Assembly (NCBI RefSeq): GCF_037040815.1
Contig: NZ_CP146232.1
Coordinates: 3,752,001-3,816,000 of the forward strand
Source of the DNA: Pararoseomonas sp. SCSIO 73927
GTDB lineage: Bacteria; Pseudomonadota; Alphaproteobacteria; Acetobacterales; Acetobacteraceae
Length of the DNA stretch: 64,000 bases
Direction: 5' to 3'
Shown: positions 43,490 through 52,645 of the stretch, piece after piece
Layout: every line of letters begins with the position of its first letter
How positions within the stretch are numbered: the stretch's first letter is position 1
Notes under the pieces: generated by a model
Seen by the model: the letters and a program-made list of their open reading frames with translations, nothing else
Told to the model about the DNA's origin: nothing
The model's database searches: none
Position numbers and translations under genes: made by a program

Positions 43490-44119
43490 TCAGTAGAGGT
43501 TGTCGGCGCAGTAGGGGGCGGTCTCGTTGTCGTAGACCTTCTGGTCGTAGGCGCCCTTCGTGTGCTCGGCGATCATCTCGCCGCCGGTGGGGGCGCCCGC
43601 CGGCTTCTCCCGCCCGGCCCAGAGTTCCGCGCGCAGCAGGGCGCGGGGGCACTGCATGAAGACCTCGGTGACGGAGACGACGAGGACGGTGGGCGGCACC
43701 GCGCGGCCCATGGCGAGGCGCCCGCGCAGCTCGGGATCGGTGCTGATGCGGGCGGTGCCGTGGACGCGCAGCGTCTCCCCCATGCCGGGAACGAGGAAGA
43801 GGAGGGCGACGCGGGGGTCGTCCAGCACGTCGCGCAGCGCGTCGATGCGGTTGTTGCCGCGGCGGTCGGGCAGGACGAGGGTCTTCTCGTCCAGGAGGGC
43901 GACGAAGCCCGGTGCGTCGCCGCGCGGGGTGGCGTGGGGGCCGCGGTTGCCGACGGTGGAGAGGACGAGGAAGGGGGAGGCGGCGATGAAGGCGGCGCTC
44001 TTGCCCTCGATCCGGTCGGTGGCCTTGGCGAGCACCACGGGCCGGGGGGCGTCGTAGAGGGTGGCGAGCGCCTCGTGCGAGGTGACGTCGAAGGGGTGGG
44101 CGGCGGGGTTTGCGTCCAT
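43490..44119 (-). CDS. Pyridoxamine 5'-phosphate oxidase family protein (MSMEG_1061-type)
   Basis: The 209-residue protein has a split-barrel flavin fold: SAAFIAASPFLVLSTVGNRG, HATPRGDAPGFVALLD, LVLPDRRGNNRIDALRDVL and RVALLFLVPGMGETLRVHG are the usual blocks of the MSMEG_1061 group of PPOX proteins. It probably binds FMN or F420 and reduces a small substrate; true PNPOx activity is unlikely. It is upstream of arfB in one transcript. Confidence 0.88.
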   Translation of the reverse strand: MDANPAAHPFDVTSHEALATLYDAPRPVVLAKATDRIEGKSAAFIAASPFLVLSTVGNRGPHATPRGDAPGFVALLDEKTLVLPDRRGNNRIDALRDVLDDPRVALLFLVPGMGETLRVHGTARISTDPELRGRLAMGRAVPPTVLVVSVTEVFMQCPRALLRAELWAGREKPAGAPTGGEMIAEHTKGAYDQKVYDNETAPYCADNLY

Positions 44120-44432
44120 GGGAACCTCGGCACGAGGGGCGGTGGCGGCTGCGGGTGCCTCTCAGGGTGAAGCGCGTCCGGGCGGCGGGGGCAAGCGCCA
44201 TCTGGGGCGCCGGGGCGCTGCCACGGGGAGCGCGGGGCGCTGCCTTCCCCCGCGCGGGGCGCTGCCCCGGGTGGCGCGGGGCGGCGGCGGCGGTGTAGGA
44301 TAGGGGTTCCCAGCCCCGCCGCGCGGGCCGTCCCCACCTGCCCGGGGGCCTGGCCCCGGCGGGCCGGCGCGCGGCACCCGGCTTCCTTCCGGGCCGGCGC
44401 GCCGCCGCCCGAGAAAGAACAGGACGCCAGGC
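44120..44432. other. Intergenic region between PPOX gene and yebC
   Basis: No gene is supported in these 313 bp. It holds three 22-bp-spaced direct repeats (44211-44266) and a TAGGAT (44296-44301) that could be a -10 box for yebC without a clear -35. Confidence 0.45.
44211..44266 (+). repeat. Three direct repeats with exact 22-bp period
   Basis: CGGGGCGCTGCC occurs at 44211-44222, 44233-44244 and 44255-44266. The spacers differ in sequence but keep their length of 10 bp, and each ends in GCG. Two helical turns between copies would place the boxes on the same DNA face. Confidence 0.8.
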
Positions 44433-45182
44433 ATGGCCGGCCATTCGCACGCCAAGAACATCGCCCACCGCAAGGCCGCGCAGAGCGCCAAGCGCGCCCA
44501 GGCCTGGGGCAAGCTGATCCGCGAGGTCACCGTCTCCGCCAAGCAGGGGCTGCCGGACCCGGCGCACAACCCGCGCCTGCGGGCGGCGGTGAAGGCGGCG
44601 CTGGTGGCCAACATGCCGCGGGACACGGTGGAGCGCGCCATCAAGCGCGTGGCCCAGGGCGCCGACACCGAGAACTACGACGAGGTGCGCTACGAGGGCT
44701 ATGGGCCCGGCGGCGTGGCCGTGATCGTGGAGGCGCTGACGGACAACCGGAACCGCACCGCCTCCGACCTGCGCTCCATCTTCTCCAAGAACGGGGGGGC
44801 GCTGGGGGAGAGCAATTCGGTGGCCTTCCAGTTCGAGCGGGAGGGGGTGGTGCGCTACCCGCCCTCTGCCGGGGATGCGGATTCGGTGCTGGAGGCGGCG
44901 ATCGAGGCCGGCGCGCAGGACGTGGAGACGGACGAGGACGGGCACGCGATCCGCACCGCCATCGCGGACCTGTTCGAGGTGCGGGACGCGCTGGAGGCGA
45001 AGCTGGGCCCGGCGGAGAGCGCGAAGCTGGAGTGGCGCCCGAACGCCAGCGTGCCGCTGGACGAGGAGGCCGCGCGCGGGGTGCTGAAGATGGTGGACGC
45101 GCTGGACGACCACGACGACGTGCAGAACGTCTACGCCAATTTCGACGTGCCGGACGAGATCCTGGAGAAGCTGACGGCTTGA
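44433..45182 (+). CDS. yebC: YebC/PmpR family protein
   Basis: The 249-residue protein starts [20 protein letters not shown] and carries [36 protein letters not shown] and [20 protein letters not shown], the complete YebC/TACO1 pattern. Members act as DNA-binding regulators and, in recent views, help translate polyproline stretches. It leads the yebC-ruvC-ruvA string as in many proteobacteria. The ATG follows AGGACGCCAGGC. Confidence 0.96.
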   Translation: MAGHSHAKNIAHRKAAQSAKRAQAWGKLIREVTVSAKQGLPDPAHNPRLRAAVKAALVANMPRDTVERAIKRVAQGADTENYDEVRYEGYGPGGVAVIVEALTDNRNRTASDLRSIFSKNGGALGESNSVAFQFEREGVVRYPPSAGDADSVLEAAIEAGAQDVETDEDGHAIRTAIADLFEVRDALEAKLGPAESAKLEWRPNASVPLDEEAARGVLKMVDALDDHDDVQNVYANFDVPDEILEKLTA

Positions 45183-45217
45183 CCCCGCCCGATCGTGCAG
45201 CGGCGGAGCCGCGGAAC

Positions 45218-45748
45218 GTGAATCGGGCGGGCGGCGTCGGGTCTGTCAGGATCCTCGGGCTGGACCCCGGGCTTCAGCACACGGGCTGGGGGCTGGTGGA
45301 GAGCAGCGGGTCCCGCCTGCGGCACCTGGGCGACGGGGTGGTGAGCACGAAGGCGGACCTGCCGCTGGCGGACCGGCTCTGCGCCATCCACCGGGCGCTG
45401 ACGGCGCTGGTGGAGGAGATGCGGCCGGACGAGGCGGCGGTGGAGCACACCTACGTCAACAAGAACCCGGGCGCGGCGCTGAAGCTGGGCCAGGCGCGGG
45501 GCGTGGTGCTGCTGGCGCCGGCGCTGCTGGGCGTGGTGGTGGCCGAGTACCAGGCCATGGAGATCAAGCGGGCCGTGGTCGGCACCGGCCACGCGGACAA
45601 GGTGCAGGTGCAGGACATGGTGCGGCGGCTGCTGCCGGGCGCCGTGATCCGGCGGGCGGACGCGGCGGACGCGCTGGCCATCGCCATCTGCCACGCCAAC
45701 CACCGCAGCACCCGGATGGCGCTGGCGCGGGGGTACCAGACGGCATGA
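45218..45748 (+). CDS. ruvC: Holliday junction resolvase RuvC
   Basis: The 176-residue endonuclease has the RNase H-like acidic residues: Asp in ILGLDPGLQHTGWG, Glu in AAVEHTYVNKNPGAALKLGQARG and the Asp pair in RADAADALAIAICH. It nicks Holliday junctions bound by RuvAB. GTG at 45218 was chosen because GGAG at 45205-45208 lies about 9 bp upstream and homology begins soon after; a TTG at 45179 overlapping the yebC stop would add 13 residues. Confidence 0.95.
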   Translation: MNRAGGVGSVRILGLDPGLQHTGWGLVESSGSRLRHLGDGVVSTKADLPLADRLCAIHRALTALVEEMRPDEAAVEHTYVNKNPGAALKLGQARGVVLLAPALLGVVVAEYQAMEIKRAVVGTGHADKVQVQDMVRRLLPGAVIRRADAADALAIAICHANHRSTRMALARGYQTA

Positions 45749-45761
45749 GGGCGCCGCCGAC

Positions 45762-45850
45762 TCAGACCTCCGGGCACCGCCCTCCGGTCATCGGAGACTG
45801 GTTGTCGCCTCCGATTCAGACCTCCGGGCTTCGCCCTCCGGTCATCGGAG
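45762..45850 (+). repeat. Two 35-bp direct repeats, each a hairpin, between ruvC and ruvA
   Basis: Bases 45762-45796 and 45816-45850 are identical at 33 of 35 positions (CGGGCAC versus CGGGCTT). Each copy folds: GACC and GGTC pair, and GGGC pairs with GCCC, with matching TCC bulges. The second copy is further enclosed by GCCTCCGAT (45807-45815) and ATCGGAGGC (45844-45852), a 9-bp perfect inverted repeat ending 5 bp before the ruvA ATG. Confidence 0.85.
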
Positions 45851-45857
45851 GCGGGGC

Positions 45858-46469
45858 ATGATCGGCAAGCTGCGCGGGCGGCTGGATTCCGTGCATGAGG
45901 GCGGGTGCATCCTCGACGTGAACGGAGTGGGCTACCTCGTCTCCGCCTCATCCCGCGCGGTCTCCGCGCTGCCGGCGGACGGGGTGGGGACGCTCTGGAT
46001 CGAGACGGTGGTGCGGGAGGACGCGATCACCCTCTACGGCTTCGCCGACGCGGCGGAGCGGGACTGGTTCCGGCTTCTCACGGGCATTCAGGGCGTGGGG
46101 CCGAAGGTGGCGCTGGGGCTGCTCTCCGCGCTGTCGCCGCGCGACCTGGCCGGGGCGATCGTGGCCGGGGACCGGGGCAGCCTGACCCGGGCACCCGGCG
46201 TGGGGCCGAAGCTGGCGATCCGGCTGCTGAGCGAGCTGCGGGAGAAGGTCGGGGGAATGCCGACCGGCGATGCCGCCTTCGCGGTGCCGGCCGCGCCGGT
46301 GGGGCCGGAGCGGGGCGCGGCGGCGGATGCCGTCTCGGCCCTGCTGAACCTGGGATGGCGGCGGCCGGAGGCGGCCTCCGTCGTGGCGCGGGTGCAGGAC
46401 CGGATCGGGGAGGGGGCGGACCTGAACACCCTGATCCGGGAGAGCCTGAAGGAGATGGCGCCGCGCTAG
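45858..46469 (+). CDS. ruvA: Holliday junction DNA helicase subunit RuvA
   Basis: The 203-residue protein begins MIGKLRGRLDSVHEGGCILD, has the two helix-hairpin-helix regions (LLTGIQGVGPKVALGLLSAL and RAPGVGPKLAIRLLSELREK) and the C-terminal domain III (ADAVSALLNLGWRRPEAASVV) that contacts RuvB. It binds four-way junctions as a tetramer. Hairpin repeats lie immediately upstream. RuvB is not adjacent: two minus-strand genes separate them. Confidence 0.97.
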   Translation: MIGKLRGRLDSVHEGGCILDVNGVGYLVSASSRAVSALPADGVGTLWIETVVREDAITLYGFADAAERDWFRLLTGIQGVGPKVALGLLSALSPRDLAGAIVAGDRGSLTRAPGVGPKLAIRLLSELREKVGGMPTGDAAFAVPAAPVGPERGAAADAVSALLNLGWRRPEAASVVARVQDRIGEGADLNTLIRESLKEMAPR

Positions 46470-46526
46470 CGGCCGGGCGGAACCGCCGGCCCTTCCGCAG
46501 GGTGCGGGCGGCCTCCCCCCGGGACC

Positions 46527-47267
46527 CTACTCGGCCCGGCGCTGCTCGACCACGATCGTGTCCTCGATCGAGGAGGGCTCATAGAGGCTGCGGGCCAGCA
46601 GGCCGGCCAGCATGGCGCCCAGCACCGGCGCGACCCAGAACAGCCAGAGCTGCCCGACATAGGCACCGCCCGCGAAGAGGGCCGGCCCCGTGCTGCGCGC
46701 CGGGTTCACCGAGGTGTTGGTGATGGGGATGGAGATGAGGTGGATGAGCACGAGCGCGAAGCCGATCGGGATGCCGGCGAAGCCCGTGGCCGCCCCCTTC
46801 GAGGTGGTGCCGACGATGATGAGCAGGAACAGGAAGGTCAGCAGCGCTTCCGCGACGAAGGCGGCCGACATCGAATAGCCGCCGGGGCTGAGCTCGCCGT
46901 ACCCGTTGCTGGCGAAGGCGCCGGGTTCCCATCCCGCCTTGCCGGAGGCGATGAGCCAGAGCGTGCCGGCCGCGACGATCGCCGCGGCGACCTGGGTGAC
47001 GACGTAGCGTAGCGCGTGCCGGTTGGCGCAGCGCCCCGCCGCCCAGAGGCCAAGGGTGACGGCCGGGTTGAAGTGCCCGCCGGAGATGTGGCCGACCGCG
47101 TAGGCCATGGTGAGCACGGTGAGGCCGAAGGCGAGGGAGACGCCGGTGAAGCCGATGCCGAGGGCGGGGAAGCCCGCCGCGAGCACGGCGGCCCCGCAGC
47201 CGCCGAACACGAGCCAGAAGGTGCCGATGAACTCCGCGGCGAGGCGCCGCGCCATGTCGTTCTGCAT
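46527..47267 (-). CDS. aqpZ: Aquaporin Z
   Basis: The 246-residue protein has six membrane helices and both NPA boxes ([14 protein letters not shown] near residue 65 and [14 protein letters not shown] near residue 190), with the Arg after the second box that closes the water filter. The acidic C-terminal tail ([12 protein letters not shown]) is short. It conducts water; absence of a glycerol-facilitator Asp after NPA supports the aquaporin class. ATG at 47265-47267 begins MQNDMARR; the second Met is an alternative. It lies between ruvA and ruvB on the opposite strand. Confidence 0.95.
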   Translation of the reverse strand: MQNDMARRLAAEFIGTFWLVFGGCGAAVLAAGFPALGIGFTGVSLAFGLTVLTMAYAVGHISGGHFNPAVTLGLWAAGRCANRHALRYVVTQVAAAIVAAGTLWLIASGKAGWEPGAFASNGYGELSPGGYSMSAAFVAEALLTFLFLLIIVGTTSKGAATGFAGIPIGFALVLIHLISIPITNTSVNPARSTGPALFAGGAYVGQLWLFWVAPVLGAMLAGLLARSLYEPSSIEDTIVVEQRRAE

Positions 47268-47384
47268 GGCCCTGTTCCTTTGGTTCCCGCGGCGAGCCTA
47301 GGTTCCGCACCAGCAAGAACGCAATGAAAACAGTGATTGATCGTAACGAAAATCCTCGCCGCCTGCCCGGGTGCGGGCGGGCGC

Positions 47385-47666
47385 TCAGGCGGATTTCAGC
47401 GTCGTGAGCGGTGCCTGCGTTCCGTGAGCCGGGCCGGGACTCCTTGCGGCAGGGTTCTGCGGAAGGGAGCCGACGCCCTGCGGAGCATTCGGGGTGGAGG
47501 GCGCGGCAGCGGGAGCACGGGTCCGGGCGGCGGCCGCGGAGCGGGACCGCCGCGCCCAGGGCTCCGCGATGGCGGTGGCGAGGATGCCGAGGGCGATGGA
47601 CCCGACCGCTGCCACCAGAGGCAGCAGGACGAGGTAGAAGACGAGGTTGCCGATGTCGGCGGACAT
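47385..47666 (-). CDS. Small single-pass membrane protein
   Basis: The 93-residue product starts [20 protein letters not shown] and continues through one membrane helix (to about residue 32), then an Arg/Ala/Pro-rich cytoplasmic tail with no recognised domain. GGAG lies 6 bp upstream of the ATG. It is upstream of aqpZ on the same strand, 117 bp away. The function is unknown. Confidence 0.55.
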   Translation of the reverse strand: MSADIGNLVFYLVLLPLVAAVGSIALGILATAIAEPWARRSRSAAAARTRAPAAAPSTPNAPQGVGSLPQNPAARSPGPAHGTQAPLTTLKSA

Positions 47667-47875
47667 GCTGGGCTCCGGGAGGAGAGGTTGGGTGGGGAAT
47701 CCTTCCCTCTGGTCCCCGGGCCCGGCCGGGGATGGCGCCGCAGCCTGCACCGCCGAACATGAAAGCGAGGTTTACGCGGTCGCTGCCGGTGTCGAGGCTG
47801 CCTTTGGCTGAGGCCGGGAGTGGAGGACGACGGGCGGTCGCGACAGGGGCGGGCGGTCACGCTATGTTCCCTTGC

Positions 47876-48928
47876 ATGAGCCCCCCGACGAGCGACGAAC
47901 GGATCACCGCCGGCCACCGGCAGGAGGAGGACGCGGCGGAAGCCACGCTTCGCCCGCAGACCCTGGCGGACTTCACCGGCCAGCCCGCCCTACGGGAGAA
48001 TCTGTCCGTCTTCGTCCAGGCGGCGCGGGCGCGCGGGGACGCGCTGGACCACGTGCTGCTCTTCGGGCCTCCGGGGCTGGGCAAGACCACGCTGGCGCAG
48101 ATCGTGGCGCGGGAGCTGGGGGTGGGGTTCCGCGCCACCTCCGGCCCGGTGCTGCAGCGGGCGGGGGACCTGGCGGCGATCCTGACGAACCTTCAGCCGA
48201 AGGACGTTCTCTTCGTCGACGAGATCCACCGGCTGCAGCCGGCGATCGAGGAGACTCTGTACCCGGCGATGGAGGACTTCCAGCTCGACCTCATCATCGG
48301 GGAGGGGCCGGCGGCGCGGACGGTGCGGATCGACCTGCCGCCCTTTACCCTGGTGGGCGCCACGACGCGGGCGGGGCTGCTGGCGACGCCGCTGCGGGAC
48401 CGCTTCGGCATTCCGCTGCGGCTTCAGTTCTACACGCCGGAGGAGTTGGAGCGGATCGTGGCGCGGGGGGCGCAGAAGCTGGGCTTCGAGCTGACGGCGG
48501 ACGGCGCGCGGGAGATCGCGCGGCGCAGCCGCGGCACGCCGCGCATCGCGGGCCGGCTGCTGCGGCGCGTGCGGGACTTCGCGGCGGTGGCGGGGCGGCC
48601 GGCGGACCGGGCGCTGGCGGATTCGGCGCTGGAGCGGCTGGAGGTGGACCGGCTGGGGCTGGACGCGATGGACCGGCGCTACCTGCGGCGGCTGGCCGAC
48701 CACCACGGCGGCGGGCCGGTGGGGGTGGAGACGCTGGCGGCGGCGCTGGCGGAGAGCCGGGACACGCTGGAGGAGGTGATCGAGCCCTACCTCATCCAGG
48801 AGGGGCTGATCCTGCGGACGCAGCGCGGGCGGGTGCTCGGGCTGCCGGGGTGGAAGCACCTGGGACTGACGCCGCCGCGCAACGCGCTGGCCGCGCAGGG
48901 GGACCTGCTGGAGGATCCGGCCCCATGA
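47876..48928 (+). CDS. ruvB: Holliday junction branch migration ATPase RuvB
   Basis: The 350-residue AAA+ protein has [14 protein letters not shown], Walker A ([15 protein letters not shown]), Walker B with sensor ([12 protein letters not shown]), the [21 protein letters not shown] sensor/arginine region and the C-terminal winged-helix domain ([17 protein letters not shown]). It drives branch migration with RuvA. ATG 47876 was chosen; an in-frame ATG at 47864 would add MFPC. Its stop overlaps the next gene's ATG (ATGA), so they are coupled. Confidence 0.96.
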   Translation: MSPPTSDERITAGHRQEEDAAEATLRPQTLADFTGQPALRENLSVFVQAARARGDALDHVLLFGPPGLGKTTLAQIVARELGVGFRATSGPVLQRAGDLAAILTNLQPKDVLFVDEIHRLQPAIEETLYPAMEDFQLDLIIGEGPAARTVRIDLPPFTLVGATTRAGLLATPLRDRFGIPLRLQFYTPEELERIVARGAQKLGFELTADGAREIARRSRGTPRIAGRLLRRVRDFAAVAGRPADRALADSALERLEVDRLGLDAMDRRYLRRLADHHGGGPVGVETLAAALAESRDTLEEVIEPYLIQEGLILRTQRGRVLGLPGWKHLGLTPPRNALAAQGDLLEDPAP

Positions 48929-49422
48929 TCGAGGACGCCCTCGTCGCGCTGCAGCACCTGCTCTCCGGCGATCCGGAGGTGGGTTCCGTGCACTTCTACC
49001 CTTCCGGGGCGCCAGCCGCGGAGTGGCAGGGCGTGGGGCTGCGGCTCATTGAGGTGAGCATCCTTCCCTCGCAGGGCGGGGCGCTTCCCGGCCGTATGGC
49101 GGCTGGGCCGGGTGCAGCGCCCGCCACGCCGATCCGACTTCGGGTGCTGCTCGGCGTCCGCCTTCCGGACGCGCTGGAGGAGGCCCGGATCCTCGGGCGC
49201 CTTCTTTCCGCCGTGATGGCGGGGCCCGTGCTGCGGATCGGTGAGGTGAAGGTGGGCGTCCGGCCGGAGCAGGGGCAGGATCCCCGTCCTCTGAGGGCAG
49301 GGCCGGGCGGCCCGCTACCGCTCTGCGCCGTGCTGAGCCTTGAGGGGCCTCTCCTGACGCCGCGTGCGGCCGGGCGTTCCGGTGCGCCGCCTGTCCTCGG
49401 CCGGGGCGGGATAGCGGGCTGA
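48925..49422 (+). CDS. Hypothetical protein coupled to ruvB
   Basis: The 165-residue protein begins [20 protein letters not shown], has a central [27 protein letters not shown] and a Pro/Gly-rich end. No membrane segment or signal peptide is seen. The N-terminal pattern faintly recalls DUF4255 proteins of phage-tail-like particles, but no tail genes are near, so I do not adopt that name. The ATGA overlap with ruvB indicates translation from the same mRNA. Confidence 0.65.
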   Translation: MIEDALVALQHLLSGDPEVGSVHFYPSGAPAAEWQGVGLRLIEVSILPSQGGALPGRMAAGPGAAPATPIRLRVLLGVRLPDALEEARILGRLLSAVMAGPVLRIGEVKVGVRPEQGQDPRPLRAGPGGPLPLCAVLSLEGPLLTPRAAGRSGAPPVLGRGGIAG

Positions 49423-49489
49423 CCCAAGGCTTGCGGGGCGGCACGAGGGCCGTTACCTGCGAGCCGTTCGCATCAGCCGGAACCGCGCC

Positions 49490-50635
49490 GTGACCGCAGC
49501 CACGATCCCCAGCCTTCCGCGCCGCGCCCTGCTTGGGGCGCCGGTGGCTCTCGCGGCCGGGCGCGCGGTGGCCCAGGCGGGCGCGCAGGGGGGCTGGCCG
49601 CGCCGGGTGCGGGACCTGCTCGGCCGTGAGGTGACGGTGACGGCACCGCCCCGCGCGGTCCTTCTCGGCGAAGGGTTCCAGCTGCTGAACCTCGGGCTGA
49701 TCCTACCGGACCCTGTTTCCATCGTCGTCGGGATGGGGGGTGAGCTGGCCCAGGTGAACCCGGCGGGCGAGGCGACGTATCAGCGCCGCTTCCCCGCGCT
49801 GGAGCGGATCCCCAGGCTGACGGCCGCGGTGGGCCAGGGCTTCCCGGCGGAGCGGGCCCTGGCGCTGCGGCCGGACCTCGTGATCCTCAGCACCTGGCAG
49901 GCGAACCTGCCGGAGATGCGGCGCGCGGTGGAGCTGCTGGAGGGCACGGGGGTGCCGGTGGTCTACATGGACATCTTCCAGCAGCCCGGCCGCAACACGC
50001 TCCCGAGCATCCGCCTGCTCGGGGCGGTGCTGGGCGCGGAGGAGAGGGCGGAGGCCTATGCGCGCTTCTACGAGGAGCGGCGGGACCGGATCGCGCGGCG
50101 GGTGGCGGAGGCGGGCGGGCAGGGGCCGCGCGTGCTGCTGGCCGCCTTCCCGGGCCGCTGGCCCTGCTGCTGGTCCCCGGGAGCGAGCGGCGGCGACGGG
50201 GAGTTCCTCGCCATGCTCGGCGCGCGGAACGTGGCGGAGGGGCTGACGGGCAATCCGCGCGGCGGCAGCATCGCGATGGAGCGTGTGCTGCTCTCCGAGG
50301 CGGAGGTGTTCATCGGGACGGGGCTCTACGCGCCGGGCGACGCGGCGGGGATCCAGGTGGGGCCGGGGGCGCCTGCCGAGGTGGCGCGGGCCAGCCTGGA
50401 GCGGGTGCTGCGGGCGCCGGAGTTCTCGGCCTTGCCGGCGGCGCGATCGCGGCGGGCGCTTGGGATGTGGAACTACTTCAACGCCCTGGCCGCGAACATC
50501 GTGCAGCTGGAGGCGATGGCGCGGGCGATCCGGCCGGAGCTTTTCGCCGATCTGGACCCGGCGGCTACCCTGGCGACGATCAACCGGGACTTCTCGGCGG
50601 TGCCCTATGAAGGGACGTTCTGGACGGAGCTCTGA
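49490..50635 (+). CDS. Periplasmic substrate-binding protein, iron/siderophore ABC type
   Basis: The 381-residue protein has a signal peptide (PRRALLGAPVALAAGRAVA, with twin Arg) and the two-lobed FepB/BtuF (TroA-like) fold: GREVTVTAPPRAVLLGEG, LRPDLVILSTW near residue 125, GVPVVYMDIFQQP and GLYAPGDAAGI. It should bind a ferric siderophore, haem or cobalamin. No permease or ATPase is adjacent. It lies as an island between ruvB and ybgC, which are normally close. GTG is the start. Confidence 0.87.
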   Translation: MTAATIPSLPRRALLGAPVALAAGRAVAQAGAQGGWPRRVRDLLGREVTVTAPPRAVLLGEGFQLLNLGLILPDPVSIVVGMGGELAQVNPAGEATYQRRFPALERIPRLTAAVGQGFPAERALALRPDLVILSTWQANLPEMRRAVELLEGTGVPVVYMDIFQQPGRNTLPSIRLLGAVLGAEERAEAYARFYEERRDRIARRVAEAGGQGPRVLLAAFPGRWPCCWSPGASGGDGEFLAMLGARNVAEGLTGNPRGGSIAMERVLLSEAEVFIGTGLYAPGDAAGIQVGPGAPAEVARASLERVLRAPEFSALPAARSRRALGMWNYFNALAANIVQLEAMARAIRPELFADLDPAATLATINRDFSAVPYEGTFWTEL

Positions 50636-50723
50636 TCCTCACCCCGACGGGGGGTGCGGCGACGCGGATCGGCTCTGCGGCCCCCCTGGGCGGACGCGAC
50701 GAATGGCGCTAGGGGCGGGCGCC

Positions 50724-51152
50724 ATGGCCGTGCACCGCTATCCGATCCGCGTCTATTTCGAGGATACCGACGCCGGCGGGGTGGCCTACCACGCCAACTA
50801 TCTCCGCTGGGCGGAGCGGGCGCGAACGGAATCCTTGCGTGACATAGGGTTGCCGCATCATCTTTTGATGGAACGTCATGCTTCGTTGCTTGTGGTGCGC
50901 CGCATCGAAGTGGCGTATCTGCGGCCCGCGCGGCTGGATGACCTCGTGTTCATCGAGACGCGGATCCTGAAGGCGGGGGCCGCCTCGCTGGATGTGGGGC
51001 AGGACGTGGTGGCGGAAGACGGGGGCGTGCTGGCGCGGCTGACGGTCGGGCTGGTCTGCGTCTCCCGGGAGAGCCTGCGGCCGGTGCCGTTGCCGGAGCC
51101 CTGGCGCTCCGCGCTGCGGCCGGCGCCGGCTTCCGGTCCGGCGGCCGGCTGA
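50724..51152 (+). CDS. ybgC: Tol-Pal system-associated acyl-CoA thioesterase YbgC
   Basis: The 142-residue hotdog-fold protein has YFEDTDAGGVAYHANYLRWAERARTE, the YbgC active-site segment with its Asp, near residue 14. It hydrolyses short acyl-CoA or acyl-ACP and accompanies tol genes in most proteobacteria. ATG 50724 follows AGGGGCGGGCGCC; an in-frame ATG at 50703 is an alternative adding seven residues. Confidence 0.94.
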   Translation: MAVHRYPIRVYFEDTDAGGVAYHANYLRWAERARTESLRDIGLPHHLLMERHASLLVVRRIEVAYLRPARLDDLVFIETRILKAGAASLDVGQDVVAEDGGVLARLTVGLVCVSRESLRPVPLPEPWRSALRPAPASGPAAG

Positions 51153-51321
51153 ATTTGGCCGGGCGAAGTTGGGCTTTGCGGTGGCGGGGCTGCCGCATTG
51201 CCGCTTTCCCGGCCGGGCAGGTTCCGGCGGGGATGATGGTGTGGCCCGAGAGGGCCTGGGGGGCGCCGGGGGGCGCCAGGGGATGGCGCTCGGTGCGGGC
51301 GCGTGAACGAGGAGGCCGCCC

Positions 51322-52086
<765 letters not shown>

Positions 52087-52090
52087 GGCG

Positions 52091-52639
52091 ATGGCCGCCT
52101 CGATCCAGACCGGAGGCGGGCGCGGCGGGCGCCGCCGCCGGCCCATGGCCGAGATCAACGTCACCCCGCTGGTGGACGTGATGCTCGTGCTGCTGATCAT
52201 CTTCATGGTGGCGGCGCCGCTGATGACGGTGGGCGTGCCGGTGGACCTGCCGAAGACCCAGGCGGCCGCGCTGAACCAGGAGCAAGAGCCGATCACCGTC
52301 TCCATCAACCCGGAGGGGCGGATCTTCCTGCAGGAGACGGAGGTGCAGGCAGAGGGGCTGGTGCCGCAGCTCCGCGCCATCATGGAGAACCAGCCGCAGG
52401 GCCAGCCGGAGCGGCGCATCTTCGTGCGCGGAGACCGGAGCATCGCCTACGGCAAGATCATGGAGGTGATGGGGATCGTCTCCTCTGCCGGCTTCTCCCG
52501 CGTCGCGCTGCTGGCGGAGCAGCCGGCGGGCGCGCCGGCCCGCCCGGCCGGCGCCGCGCCCGCGCGCGGGGCGGCCCCTGCCGCCACCGCCCCTGCCGTC
52601 ACAGCCCCGGCGGCCCCGGCGGGCGCCCCGAGGCGGTAG
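52091..52639 (+). CDS. tolR: TolR, proton-channel subunit of Tol-Pal
   Basis: The 182-residue protein has a basic N-terminus (GGRGGRRRRPMAEINVTPL), one membrane helix with Asp29 in VDVMLVLLIIFMVAAPL for proton passage, and the periplasmic ExbD-like domain (QEPITVSINPEGRIFL, RIFVRGDRSIAYGKIMEVM). An extra Ala/Pro tail of about 35 residues follows. It lies 5 bp after tolQ and 6 bp before tolA. Confidence 0.96.
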   Translation: MAASIQTGGGRGGRRRRPMAEINVTPLVDVMLVLLIIFMVAAPLMTVGVPVDLPKTQAAALNQEQEPITVSINPEGRIFLQETEVQAEGLVPQLRAIMENQPQGQPERRIFVRGDRSIAYGKIMEVMGIVSSAGFSRVALLAEQPAGAPARPAGAAPARGAAPAATAPAVTAPAAPAGAPRR

Positions 52640-52645
52640 CAGGCG

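Noticed and set aside
45032..45217. Longer RuvC starting at GTG/TTG upstream
   Set aside because: The extra sequence is antisense-like or in yebC's other frame; RuvC homology begins only after 45218.
45762..45850. tRNA or small RNA gene between ruvC and ruvA
   Set aside because: The repeats fold into hairpins but show no tRNA arms, no promoter and no terminator.
48925..49422. DUF4255/contractile tail component
   Set aside because: Only the first residues resemble the family and no tail, sheath or baseplate genes are nearby.
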